DNA of 64,000 nt, from contig JAGHZY010000012.1 of NCBI GenBank assembly GCA_017745175.1, positions 30,642 to 94,641 on the forward strand, given 5' to 3'. Under the pieces are notes generated by a model, which worked only from the letters and a program-made list of their open reading frames with translations, made no database searches and was not told where the DNA came from. This DNA is from Sphingopyxis sp. GTDB lineage: Bacteria > Pseudomonadota > Alphaproteobacteria > Sphingomonadales > Sphingomonadaceae. How positions within the stretch are numbered: the first letter of the stretch is position 1; each line of letters begins with the position of its first letter. This document shows positions 19,451-28,098 of this stretch, piece by piece. A program made the position numbers and the translations under genes.

Positions 19451-20353
19451 ATGTTGAAAAATCAAGCCGTGGAACTGGTGGAGGTCGGCCCGCGCGACGG
19501 GCTGCAGAATGAGGCGGCGATCATATCGACCGCCGACAAGCTCGAGCTGATCCGCCGCGCGATCGACTATGGTATCCGGCGTATCGAGGTGACGAGCTTC
19601 GTCAATCCGAAGAAGGTGCCGCAGCTTGCCGATGCCGAAGAGCTGGCGGCGATGCTGCCCGACCGCGACGATGTGACGTATATCGGTCTCGTGCTCAATC
19701 GCCGCGGCGCCGAGCGCGCGCTTGCCACCGGCCGGATCGACGAGCTCGGCGCGGTGTGCGTGACGAGCGACACGTTCGGCGTCCGCAATCAGGGTCAAAG
19801 CTCGGACGAGTCGCTCGCTGCGGCGATCGGGATCGTCGGGCTGGCGAAAGACGCAGGGCGCGTCGGCCAGATCACGATCGCGACGGCCTTCGGCTGTCCG
19901 TTCGAGGGCAGGGTTTCGATCGACCGTGTCGTCGAGATGGCGAAGCGCGCCGCCGACGCAAGCCCGCGCGAAATAGCGCTCGCCGATACGATCGGGGTGG
20001 GCGTGCCCGCGCAGGTGTCGGAGATGGTCGGGCGCGTGCGCGAGGCGGTCGGCGATCTGCCCGTGCGCGTCCATTTCCACAACACGCGCGGCACCGGCAT
20101 CGCCAATGTCTGGGCGGCGGTGAACGAGGGCGCCGCGACGGTCGACGCATCGCTCGGCGGGCTCGGCGGTTGTCCCTTCGCGCCGGGCGCGGCGGGTAAC
20201 GTCGCGACCGAGGATGTGATCTACATGCTCGAAGGGAGCGGTATAGCGACAGGTGTGGCGCTGCCGCAGGTCGTCGGGGCCGCGGACTGGCTGACGGGCG
20301 TGATGGGGCGTCCCTTGCCGGCGATGGTCAGCAGGGCGCCAGCCTTCCCCTAA
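19451..20353 (+). CDS. Hydroxymethylglutaryl-CoA lyase
   Basis: VELVEVGPRDGLQNEAAIISTADKLELIRRAIDYGIRRIEVTSFVNPKKVPQLADAEELAAML; GGLGGCPFAPGAAGNVATEDVIYML. Confidence 0.95.
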   Translation: MLKNQAVELVEVGPRDGLQNEAAIISTADKLELIRRAIDYGIRRIEVTSFVNPKKVPQLADAEELAAMLPDRDDVTYIGLVLNRRGAERALATGRIDELGAVCVTSDTFGVRNQGQSSDESLAAAIGIVGLAKDAGRVGQITIATAFGCPFEGRVSIDRVVEMAKRAADASPREIALADTIGVGVPAQVSEMVGRVREAVGDLPVRVHFHNTRGTGIANVWAAVNEGAATVDASLGGLGGCPFAPGAAGNVATEDVIYMLEGSGIATGVALPQVVGAADWLTGVMGRPLPAMVSRAPAFP

Positions 20354-21261
20354 AAGGTCGCGAGCAGCGCCATCACGACGCCGCCGACGACGAGCAGCAG
20401 GCCGAGGATCTCGTGCCAGCGCACCGGTTCGCGCAGATAGAAATGCGCGAAGCCGATCGTGAAGACGACCTCGACCTGCCCGACGATCCGTACCAGCGCC
20501 GCGGGCGCCGCGGCAAAGCCGATATACCAGCAGGCCGAACCGAGCGCCGACAGCAATCCGATCTGGCTCGAATTGCGCCACGTCCGGAAAACCGCGCGCA
20601 GCGTATCGCGGTCGCGCAGCGCGACCCAGAGCATGTGCAGCCCGGTCTGGATCGCCATCACGACGACGAGCGTGACGAGCGCCGATCCGATCAGGTCGAC
20701 ATGTTCGAGTTCGGCGGTCGCGAGCTTCACCGCGATGGCGGCGAGCGCGAACATCGACCCCGCGCCGAGCCCGCAGAGCGCCGCGGGCTGGCCGAGCGCG
20801 CGCAAGATTTCGCGCGCCGAAACCCCGCGTCCGGCGAGTGCGAGCACGAGCACGCCGGCAACGCCCGCGACGATGCCGAGCCATGCGAGAAACGGCAATC
20901 TTTCGCCGAGGAAGATTGCGGTGACGAGTGCCGCCTGCACCGCCTCGGTCTTCGAAAAGGCGGTGCCGACGACGAAGCCGCGATGCCCGAACGCCATGAT
21001 CAGCAGGATCGTGCCCGCCATCTGGGTGATCGCACCCGCGATGGCGAAGCCCGCGAAAACGGTGCCGAACGCGGGGACCGCCTGGTTCCCGATCATCAGC
21101 CAGATCGCCGCGAAGGCGAGGGCGAAGGGGAGGCCGTAAAGATAGCGGACGAGCCCCGCGCCGCTGATGCTGAGTTCGGCGCGCAGGCGCTGCTGCAGCG
21201 CGGTGCGCCACGCCTGGAACAGACCGCCGAACAGCGATGCGGGAAGCCAGATCGGGTTCAT
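20350..21261 (-). CDS. DMT/EamA family transporter
   Basis: ~10 TM segments, two repeats; HEILGLLLVVGGVVMALL C-terminus. Confidence 0.88.
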   Translation of the reverse strand: MNPIWLPASLFGGLFQAWRTALQQRLRAELSISGAGLVRYLYGLPFALAFAAIWLMIGNQAVPAFGTVFAGFAIAGAITQMAGTILLIMAFGHRGFVVGTAFSKTEAVQAALVTAIFLGERLPFLAWLGIVAGVAGVLVLALAGRGVSAREILRALGQPAALCGLGAGSMFALAAIAVKLATAELEHVDLIGSALVTLVVVMAIQTGLHMLWVALRDRDTLRAVFRTWRNSSQIGLLSALGSACWYIGFAAAPAALVRIVGQVEVVFTIGFAHFYLREPVRWHEILGLLLVVGGVVMALLATF

Positions 21262-21331
21262 CCCGCCCTCGCGTCCCGTCCCGCGTTTCCGACTCGCCCC
21301 GAGCTTTGCATGCGGCCCCCATGCAATAGTT

Positions 21332-21348
21332 TTAATACTAAGTATATG
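21332..21348. promoter_or_regulatory. Site D: candidate operator (TTAATACTAAGTATATG) in the divergent transporter/acyl-CoA dehydrogenase promoter
   Basis: ATACTAAGTAT palindrome; reverse complement ATACTTAGTAT. Confidence 0.5.
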
Positions 21349-21485
21349 GTGTCGCACCGGTCGCCGCGTCCGACCTGCCACGCCAATCAGCTAGACCCGC
21401 GGCGCGGCAGGTTGCAGGAGGGGCGCGGGAGAGAAAATGACGCAAAAATACGCAAAGACGCGGCCGGCGGGGCGGGGGATCTGAC

Positions 21486-22499
21486 ATGGCCGAACTCGAC
21501 CTGCCGCTTGGCGAGGCACAACAGATGCTGCGCGACAGCGTGCAGCGCTTCCTTGCCGACAATGAGCACCCCGGCTGGCGCGACCTGTGCGAAGCGCTCG
21601 GCCTTGCCGGCATCGCGCTGCCCGAAAGCGTCGGCGGTTTCGGCGGCGGGATGATCGACATCGCGGTCGTGATGGCCGAGCTGGGCCCGGCGCTCGCGGG
21701 CGCCGACTGGCTTTCGCATGTCGCGGCGACGGCACTCCTCGCACGCGTCGCACCCGATCATCCGGCGCTCGTCGGGCTGGCGGCGGGCAGCCGGCGCATC
21801 GCGGTCGTCTGTACGGCATCGACCGCGGCAATGCCCGTGGTCGAGGGCGGGCTGGTTCGCGGGAGCGCGGCGCTGGTCGCGGGCGCGGCGGAGGCCGACC
21901 TGCTGCTGCTCGCGAGCGACGAGGCGCTGCTGCTGATCGCCGCCGACGGCGACAAGGTCGAGCAGCGCCATCGTATCATGCACGACGGCAGCGTTTCGGC
22001 CGACCTTGCCTTCACGCTCAAGCCCGGCGACGCTGTGCTGCTTGCGAGCGGCGAGGCGGCACGCACATGGGCCGACCATGCGAACGACCTGATCCTCGCC
22101 GGGCGCTGCGCCGAAGCGGTCGGTCTGATGCAGCGGATGATTGCCGACAGCATCGACTATCTCGGCCAGCGCACGCAGTTCGGCACGCCGATCGGACGCT
22201 TCCAGTCGCTGCGCCACCGTGCGGCCGACATGCAACTCGCGGCGATGAAGGCCGCCGCGCTCACCGAAGCCGCGATCCTCGCGGTCGATCAGGGCCGTGC
22301 CGACCGCGCGCAGGCGGTCAGCGCCGCGTGTATCGAGGTCGGCGATGCGGTGCGGATCGTCGGTGAAAGCGCGGTGCAGATCCATGGCGCGATGGGGCTG
22401 ACCGAGGAACTGAGCCTTGGCGGCCATTTCAAGCGCGGACTGGCGATCGCCGCGGCGTTCGGGCCGCGCGCCGGTCACCTCGCGCGCGCGTCGGTTTGA
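21486..22499 (+). CDS. Acyl-CoA dehydrogenase family protein
   Basis: MAELDLPLGEAQQMLRDSVQRFLADN...RTQFGTPIGRFQSLRHRAADMQLAAMKAAALTEAAILAVDQG...QIHGAMGLTEEL. Confidence 0.92.
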   Translation: MAELDLPLGEAQQMLRDSVQRFLADNEHPGWRDLCEALGLAGIALPESVGGFGGGMIDIAVVMAELGPALAGADWLSHVAATALLARVAPDHPALVGLAAGSRRIAVVCTASTAAMPVVEGGLVRGSAALVAGAAEADLLLLASDEALLLIAADGDKVEQRHRIMHDGSVSADLAFTLKPGDAVLLASGEAARTWADHANDLILAGRCAEAVGLMQRMIADSIDYLGQRTQFGTPIGRFQSLRHRAADMQLAAMKAAALTEAAILAVDQGRADRAQAVSAACIEVGDAVRIVGESAVQIHGAMGLTEELSLGGHFKRGLAIAAAFGPRAGHLARASV

Positions 22500-22518
22500 T
22501 GCCTGGACAAAACTGAGT

Positions 22519-22621
22519 CGTCATTCCGGCGAAGGCCGGAATCCCGTCCTTGCGTCGGGCTGCTACGGTGAGATCGTGTTTCGGAGTCACGTGCCTCCGA
22601 ACACCCTTCGCCGGGATGACG
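22519..22621. repeat. Imperfect palindromic REP-like repeat
   Basis: CGTCATTCCGGCGAAGGCCGGAATCCCG ... CCTTCGCCGGGATGACG between convergent genes. Confidence 0.65.
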
Positions 22622-22653
22622 GTCAGCAAGGGACCTTTCAGCCCACCCCGGCG

Positions 22654-23784
22654 CTAACCCAGCATCGTTCGCGCGATCAGGTCGCGCTGGATTTCGTTCG
22701 ACCCCGCATAGATCGTCGCTGCGCGGTCGTTGAGGTAGCGCGGCACCGCGACCGCAAGGTCGGCGGGCGTCTGGCCGTCGGCGTCGGCCCATGCCGCATG
22801 GCCCGCGGCCTCGCACGCGAGCGTGTCGATGCGCTGCGCGGCCTCGGTGCCGAGGATCTTGAGCGCCGAGGCGTAAAGCGCCGGACTGCCGCCGACGCCG
22901 CGCATCGCCTTCAGCTCGAGCGCCTGCAGCGCCTTCAGCGTCACCGCCTCGCGGTCGATCTGCGCGCGCAGCACGGGATCGATGTCTTCGCGGGCGCGCA
23001 GCCGTTCGAGCCGTCCGATCAGTCCCGGTGCATATTTGCCGCCGCGTTCGAAGGTCAGCAGATGCTTGGCGACCGACCAGCCCGCATTTTCGTCGCCGAG
23101 CCGGTTCGCCTGCGGCACGCGGACGTCGTCGAAGAAGACCTGGTTGAACTCGTGATCGCCGGCGAGCGTGCGGATCGGCTCTACCGTGATGCCCGGGGTC
23201 GCCATGTCGAGGAGCAGGAAGCTGATTCCCGCCTGCGGCTTGCCTTCGCTCGATGTGCGCACGAGCGCGAACATGCGGTTCGCGAAATGCGCGTGCGTGG
23301 TCCAGATCTTCGAGCCGTTGAGGACATAGTCGTCGCCGTCGGGCGCCGCGCGGAGTTGCAGCGCGGCAAGGTCCGACCCCGCGCCGGGCTCCGAAAAGCC
23401 CTGGCACCAATAATCCTCGCCCGACAGGATGCGCGGCAGATAATGGGCGCGCTGCCCGGGACTGCCATAATGCATGATCACCGGCGCGACCATCTTGAGC
23501 CCCATCGGCGCGAGGTTCGGCGCGCCCGCCGCGGCGCATTCGGCGGCAAAGATATAGCGTTCGATCTCGCTCCAGCCCGGACCGCCATATTCGGCGGGCC
23601 AGTCGGGCGCCGCCCAGCCCTGTGCGTGAAGGATGCGCTGCCACGGCAGCGAGATGGCGGGATCGATGAACACGCTCGTTGCGCGCGCCGCGCCGCGGCG
23701 GATCTCATCGGGCAAATGCGCGGCGAGAAAGGCGCGAGCCTCTTCGCGAAAGGCCGCAAGGGCCGGGTCGTTCAGCATGTCCAT
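22654..23784 (-). CDS. Acyl-CoA dehydrogenase family protein
   Basis: MDMLNDPALAAFREEARAFLAAHLPDEIR...WCQGFSEPGAGSDLAALQLRA...YAGSNEIQRDLIARTMLG. Confidence 0.95.
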   Translation of the reverse strand: MDMLNDPALAAFREEARAFLAAHLPDEIRRGAARATSVFIDPAISLPWQRILHAQGWAAPDWPAEYGGPGWSEIERYIFAAECAAAGAPNLAPMGLKMVAPVIMHYGSPGQRAHYLPRILSGEDYWCQGFSEPGAGSDLAALQLRAAPDGDDYVLNGSKIWTTHAHFANRMFALVRTSSEGKPQAGISFLLLDMATPGITVEPIRTLAGDHEFNQVFFDDVRVPQANRLGDENAGWSVAKHLLTFERGGKYAPGLIGRLERLRAREDIDPVLRAQIDREAVTLKALQALELKAMRGVGGSPALYASALKILGTEAAQRIDTLACEAAGHAAWADADGQTPADLAVAVPRYLNDRAATIYAGSNEIQRDLIARTMLG

Positions 23785-23833
23785 GCCGCCGGTTTGTAGG
23801 TCGCCGCGGCGCGGGGCCAAGCTGGCACCTGCA

Positions 23834-24637
23834 TCAGGCGGCGCGCGCGCCGACGAAGCCGAGCCCCGCGGCGATCTGGATCGACTGCGCGCGCCCTGTC
23901 GCGCCGAGCTTCGCCGCGGCGTTGCGCAGGTGAAAGCGCACGGTCGATACCGACAGCGACAGGATGATCCCGATCTCGCCATCGGTCTTGCCCGCCGCCG
24001 CCCAGCGCAGGCACTGCACCTCGCGCCGCGTCAGCGTCTGCGGCACGGTGGCGTTGCGCGGCCGCCCGCGCGCCTCGTTGTGCGTGGCGATCAGTTTTAC
24101 CGCCAGATTGTGCAAATGCCCCGCATGTTCCGCGAAGATCGTCTCGACGCCGACGGGTTCGCGCGAGCACCAGAAGACCGCGCCGACAAGTCCGCGCGGC
24201 AGGTGCACCGGAGCAATGATCGCCTCGCCGAAATTGGGCGTGTTCTTCGCCTGCGAACAGTCGACCTCGTCGAGCAGGTGCGTCGGGCGCCACGTGCCGA
24301 GACGCCCGTCGCTGTAGTAAAAGGGTTCGGCGACCAGCCGCGCTGCGGTGAGGAAGGCGAGTTGCAGCGCCAGCTTGCGGTCGCGCCAATAGGCGTAGCT
24401 CGGGTCGACCCAGTGAAAGCTGGTCTCTGCATAGGGACGGCCTTCCTCGTCGCTCATCGGTTCGGGGTCGCCGAGGTCGGCCTGCGCAGCGACATAGGGC
24501 AGGCCGATCGCGTCGCCCGCCGCCTGCACCGCTGCGATCAGCGCCGGCATTTCGGCCCAGCTTTCCGCACTTGCGTCGTTCACGCGCCTGTTCCTCCGCT
24601 CCCTGACACAGGTGTCAGCTTGTTCGTGCGGCCGCAA
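23834..24637 (-). CDS. LuxR family transcriptional regulator (LuxR solo; start uncertain)
   Basis: C-terminal LTRREVQCLRWAAAGKTDGEIGIILSLSVSTVRFHLRNAAAKLGATGRAQSIQIA; N-terminal autoinducer-binding-like domain. Confidence 0.88.
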   Translation of the reverse strand: MRPHEQADTCVRERRNRRVNDASAESWAEMPALIAAVQAAGDAIGLPYVAAQADLGDPEPMSDEEGRPYAETSFHWVDPSYAYWRDRKLALQLAFLTAARLVAEPFYYSDGRLGTWRPTHLLDEVDCSQAKNTPNFGEAIIAPVHLPRGLVGAVFWCSREPVGVETIFAEHAGHLHNLAVKLIATHNEARGRPRNATVPQTLTRREVQCLRWAAAGKTDGEIGIILSLSVSTVRFHLRNAAAKLGATGRAQSIQIAAGLGFVGARAA

Positions 24638-24721
24638 TCCATTGTTCTGTCACGGTCCGGTTTCGCGCGACGCTCGCACAAAGACGAGCTCGGCGGCAAG
24701 CCGTTTGAGGGAGGATGAGTG

Positions 24722-27172
24722 ATGAAGGCAATGCGTATTTTCCTTGGTGCGGGTTCGGCAATGGGTCTCGCTCTCGCGGCGCCGGCGTTCGCTGCCGAGG
24801 AAGCGCCCGCCGATACGGTCGCGGTCGAAGGCGACATCATCGTCACCGCGCAGCGCCGCGCCGAATCGATGAACGACGTCGGTATGGCGATCCAGGCGGT
24901 CGACGCCGGAACGCTCGAAAGCCTGCGCGTGACCGACATGCGCGACCTGACGACGGTGGCGCCGAGCTTCACCGTCTCGCAAAGCTATCAGGGCGTGCCG
25001 ACCTATACGCTGCGCGGGATCGGCTTCAACACGATCAACCTGTCGTCGACCTCCACCGTCGGCACCTATACCGACGAGGTCGCCTATGCCTATCCGATCA
25101 TGAACACCGGGCCGGTGATGGATCTCGAGCGCGTCGAGGTGCTCAAGGGACCGCAGGGCACGCTCTATGGCCGCAACACGACCGCGGGCCTCATCAATTT
25201 CATCACCGCCAAGCCGACCGACAGCTTCGAGGGCAGCATCAAGGCCGACCTCGGCAATTATCAGACGTACAATATCGGCGGCCATATCTCGGGTCCGCTC
25301 GGCGAGGGCATCGCGGCGCGGATCGCCTTCCGCAGCGAGAACAGCGACAAGGGCTGGCAGATCAGCAATTCGCGCGGCGAAAGGCTCGGCGAGGTCGACA
25401 AGCTCGGGGTGCGCGGCTCACTCGCGATCGATCCGGCGCCGGGGACGCATTTCGACCTGTCGGTCACATGGTGGCGGAACAAGTCGGACACGGTCGCGGG
25501 CCAGGGGATCGGCTTCACGCCCGCGACCAACCCGGTCAGCGGCACCAGCAACTCGCGCTTCTTCAACGCGCCGGGGCTTGCCACCTATCTGGCGAACAAT
25601 TTCCCGACCAAGGCGAGCCAGGCCGACTGGGCGCCCGAGGCTTCGCGCTCGGCCGATATCGGCACGGGGCTAGGCCTCGACGGCCCGCTCGCCGAGGACA
25701 ACCGCTTCTGGGGGCTCAAGCTGCGCTGGGATCAGGATCTGGGCGAGGCGATGAAGCTCGTCTCGCTGACGAGCTACAACGACTTCAAGCGCAACGCGCT
25801 CTCCGACTGGAGCGGCGCGCCGTTCGAGATCCTGCTCCAGAATACCGTCGGACGGATCAAGAGCTTTGCGCAGGAAGTGCATGTCGAGGGCGAAAGCGGT
25901 GCGGTGAACTGGCTGGTCGGCGCCTATTACGCCAACGACCGGATCATCGATTCGAACCGCACGCTGCTCGGACAGAATGCCAATGTCGGGCTTATCCGCG
26001 CCGCGGGTGCGCCGCTGCTCGCGAGCCCGATCTTCAATTCGGGCGGCTACACGCCGCTGCAGCTTTCGCAGGCGTTCCGTACCTATGAGGATTTCGGGCG
26101 TATCCGGACGAAGACGTGGAGCGTCTTTGCCAATGCCGATGCCGAGCTGACCGAGCAATTGAAGCTGACCGTCGGGGTGCGCTACACCGAGGACAAACAG
26201 CGCTACAACGGCTGCTCGCGCGACTTCAACGGCAACATGCTGCCCAACGTCAACGTCGTGAACCGCGCGCTCTATTTCCAGACCTATGGCGTACTCGCGC
26301 CGCAGATAACGCAGGGGCAGTGCAACACCTTCGATCCCGCGACGGGGACGTTCGGCGAGGTGCAGTCGCTGCTCAAGGAGGACAATGTCGCGTGGCGCGT
26401 CGCGCTCGACTGGTCGCCGAACGACGACACCTTGCTCTATGCGTCGGTATCGCGCGGCTACAAGTCGGGGACGACGCCGATCAACGCCGCGAACCTCGCG
26501 CGCCAGAATGCGCCGGTGAAGCAGGAAAAGCTGACCGCGTACGAGGTGGGGGTGAAGGCGACGCTCGCCGATCGGCTGGTGCAGGCCAATCTCTCGGCCT
26601 TCTATTATGATTATGCCGACAAGCAGATCAGCACCTATTTCGCCGATCCGATCTACACCGCGCTGTCGCGCCTCGACAATGTGCCCGACAGCGAGGCTTA
26701 CGGGGTCGAGGGCGAGCTGACGATCCGGCCGGCGACGGGGCTGACCATCGCCGCCAACGCGCTGTATCTGAAGACGCGGATCAACGATTACAACGGCACC
26801 AATGCCGCGGGGCGGTCCGAGAATTTCGACGGGGCCGAATTCATCTACAGCCCGAAATTCCAGGGCAGCATCACGCTGGCTTATGACACGCCGGTATCGG
26901 AAACGCTGAACCTGACCGGCGCCGTGAGTGCGCGCTATCAGAGCAAATCGAACACGATCTTCGAGGATATCGATCTGTACAAGGTCGACGCCTATGGCAC
27001 CGTCAATGCGAGTCTCGGCCTGAAGGACGAGAGCGGCTGGTCGGTGTCGCTGTGGGCGAAGAATTTGTTCGACAAATATTACTGGTCGGCGGTCGCGAGC
27101 AACGCCAATGTCGTCGTGCGTTTCGCCAACCAGCCGCGGACCTTCGGCCTGACGCTGGGTTACGACTTCTAG
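24722..27172 (+). CDS. TonB-dependent receptor
   Basis: MKAMRIFLGAGSAMGLALAAPAFA...DIIVTAQRRAESMNDVGMAIQAVD...LKGPQGTLYGRNTTAGLINFITAKP. Confidence 0.97.
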   Translation: MKAMRIFLGAGSAMGLALAAPAFAAEEAPADTVAVEGDIIVTAQRRAESMNDVGMAIQAVDAGTLESLRVTDMRDLTTVAPSFTVSQSYQGVPTYTLRGIGFNTINLSSTSTVGTYTDEVAYAYPIMNTGPVMDLERVEVLKGPQGTLYGRNTTAGLINFITAKPTDSFEGSIKADLGNYQTYNIGGHISGPLGEGIAARIAFRSENSDKGWQISNSRGERLGEVDKLGVRGSLAIDPAPGTHFDLSVTWWRNKSDTVAGQGIGFTPATNPVSGTSNSRFFNAPGLATYLANNFPTKASQADWAPEASRSADIGTGLGLDGPLAEDNRFWGLKLRWDQDLGEAMKLVSLTSYNDFKRNALSDWSGAPFEILLQNTVGRIKSFAQEVHVEGESGAVNWLVGAYYANDRIIDSNRTLLGQNANVGLIRAAGAPLLASPIFNSGGYTPLQLSQAFRTYEDFGRIRTKTWSVFANADAELTEQLKLTVGVRYTEDKQRYNGCSRDFNGNMLPNVNVVNRALYFQTYGVLAPQITQGQCNTFDPATGTFGEVQSLLKEDNVAWRVALDWSPNDDTLLYASVSRGYKSGTTPINAANLARQNAPVKQEKLTAYEVGVKATLADRLVQANLSAFYYDYADKQISTYFADPIYTALSRLDNVPDSEAYGVEGELTIRPATGLTIAANALYLKTRINDYNGTNAAGRSENFDGAEFIYSPKFQGSITLAYDTPVSETLNLTGAVSARYQSKSNTIFEDIDLYKVDAYGTVNASLGLKDESGWSVSLWAKNLFDKYYWSAVASNANVVVRFANQPRTFGLTLGYDF

Positions 27173-27201
27173 AGGAGGCGGCGAGAGTGGTGCGTGCGCC
27201 G

Positions 27202-28098
27202 ATGCAGAGCGACTATCTGGGCACGGCGATCGATTTTGCCGCGCCCGTCGGCGAACCCGCGCTGCTCGCGCCGGACAGCATCCAGTGGCGTGTGTACAAG
27301 AATCCGATCGCGCTCGGCATCGGCGGGATCGCCGCGGTGCTGCTCGAATTCGCCGAGCCGCGTATCCGGTCGGGGGTGTGGGATCATTCGACCTACAAGG
27401 CCGACCCGATCGGCCGCTCGCGCCGCACCGGGCTTGTCGCGATGCTCGCCTGCTACGGACCCGCAAGCGCGGCGAAGCAGGTGATCGGGCAGGTCAACCG
27501 GATGCACGGCAAGGTGAAGGGCGAAACTCCGGCGGGCGACAAATATCGCGCGATGGACCCGGTGCTGCTCGACTGGGTCGCGGCGACCGCGTCCTATGGT
27601 TTTCTGATGGCGTATGACCGTTTTGTTCACGCGCTGAGTGACGCCGACAAGGACCGCTTCATGCGCGACGGCGATGCGATCGGGCGCGAGTTCGGCGCGC
27701 GGCGGACGCCTCCGACAGTCGCGGCCTTCATGGCGATGATGGATGAGTTCGAACCGCGCTTCGAGCCGCACCCGATCATCTTCGAATTCCTCGACATTAC
27801 CCAGTCGGGGAAGGCGGCACCCGGTGTGCCGCGTTTCCTGCACCGTGCGATCGCGCGCGCGGCGGTGTCGCTGCTGCCGGATCATATCCGGCGGAAGCTC
27901 GATCTGGGGCCGCGCTTCGATCTGACGCGCCTCGATCGCACCGCGCTGCGTATCGCCGGCCGGCTCGCCGACCGCCACGTCGACCGCGCGGCGCCGCATT
28001 GTCAGGCGAGCGTTCGGCTCGGCCTGCCGCACGATTTCCTGTTCCGGTCACCCGCCGGGCAGCGACGCCTGCTCGGTGGGCTTCGGGTCGCGGCCTAG
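27202..28098 (+). CDS. DUF2236 / oxygenase MpaB family protein (start could be GTG at 27187)
   Basis: GGIAAVLLEFAEPRIRSGVWDHSTYKADPIGRSRRTGLVAMLACYGPASAAKQVIGQVNRMH. Confidence 0.85.
   Translation: MQSDYLGTAIDFAAPVGEPALLAPDSIQWRVYKNPIALGIGGIAAVLLEFAEPRIRSGVWDHSTYKADPIGRSRRTGLVAMLACYGPASAAKQVIGQVNRMHGKVKGETPAGDKYRAMDPVLLDWVAATASYGFLMAYDRFVHALSDADKDRFMRDGDAIGREFGARRTPPTVAAFMAMMDEFEPRFEPHPIIFEFLDITQSGKAAPGVPRFLHRAIARAAVSLLPDHIRRKLDLGPRFDLTRLDRTALRIAGRLADRHVDRAAPHCQASVRLGLPHDFLFRSPAGQRRLLGGLRVAA

Noticed and set aside
24715-26088. 457-aa plus-strand ORF
   Set aside because: Alternate frame of the TonB receptor gene at 24722-27172.
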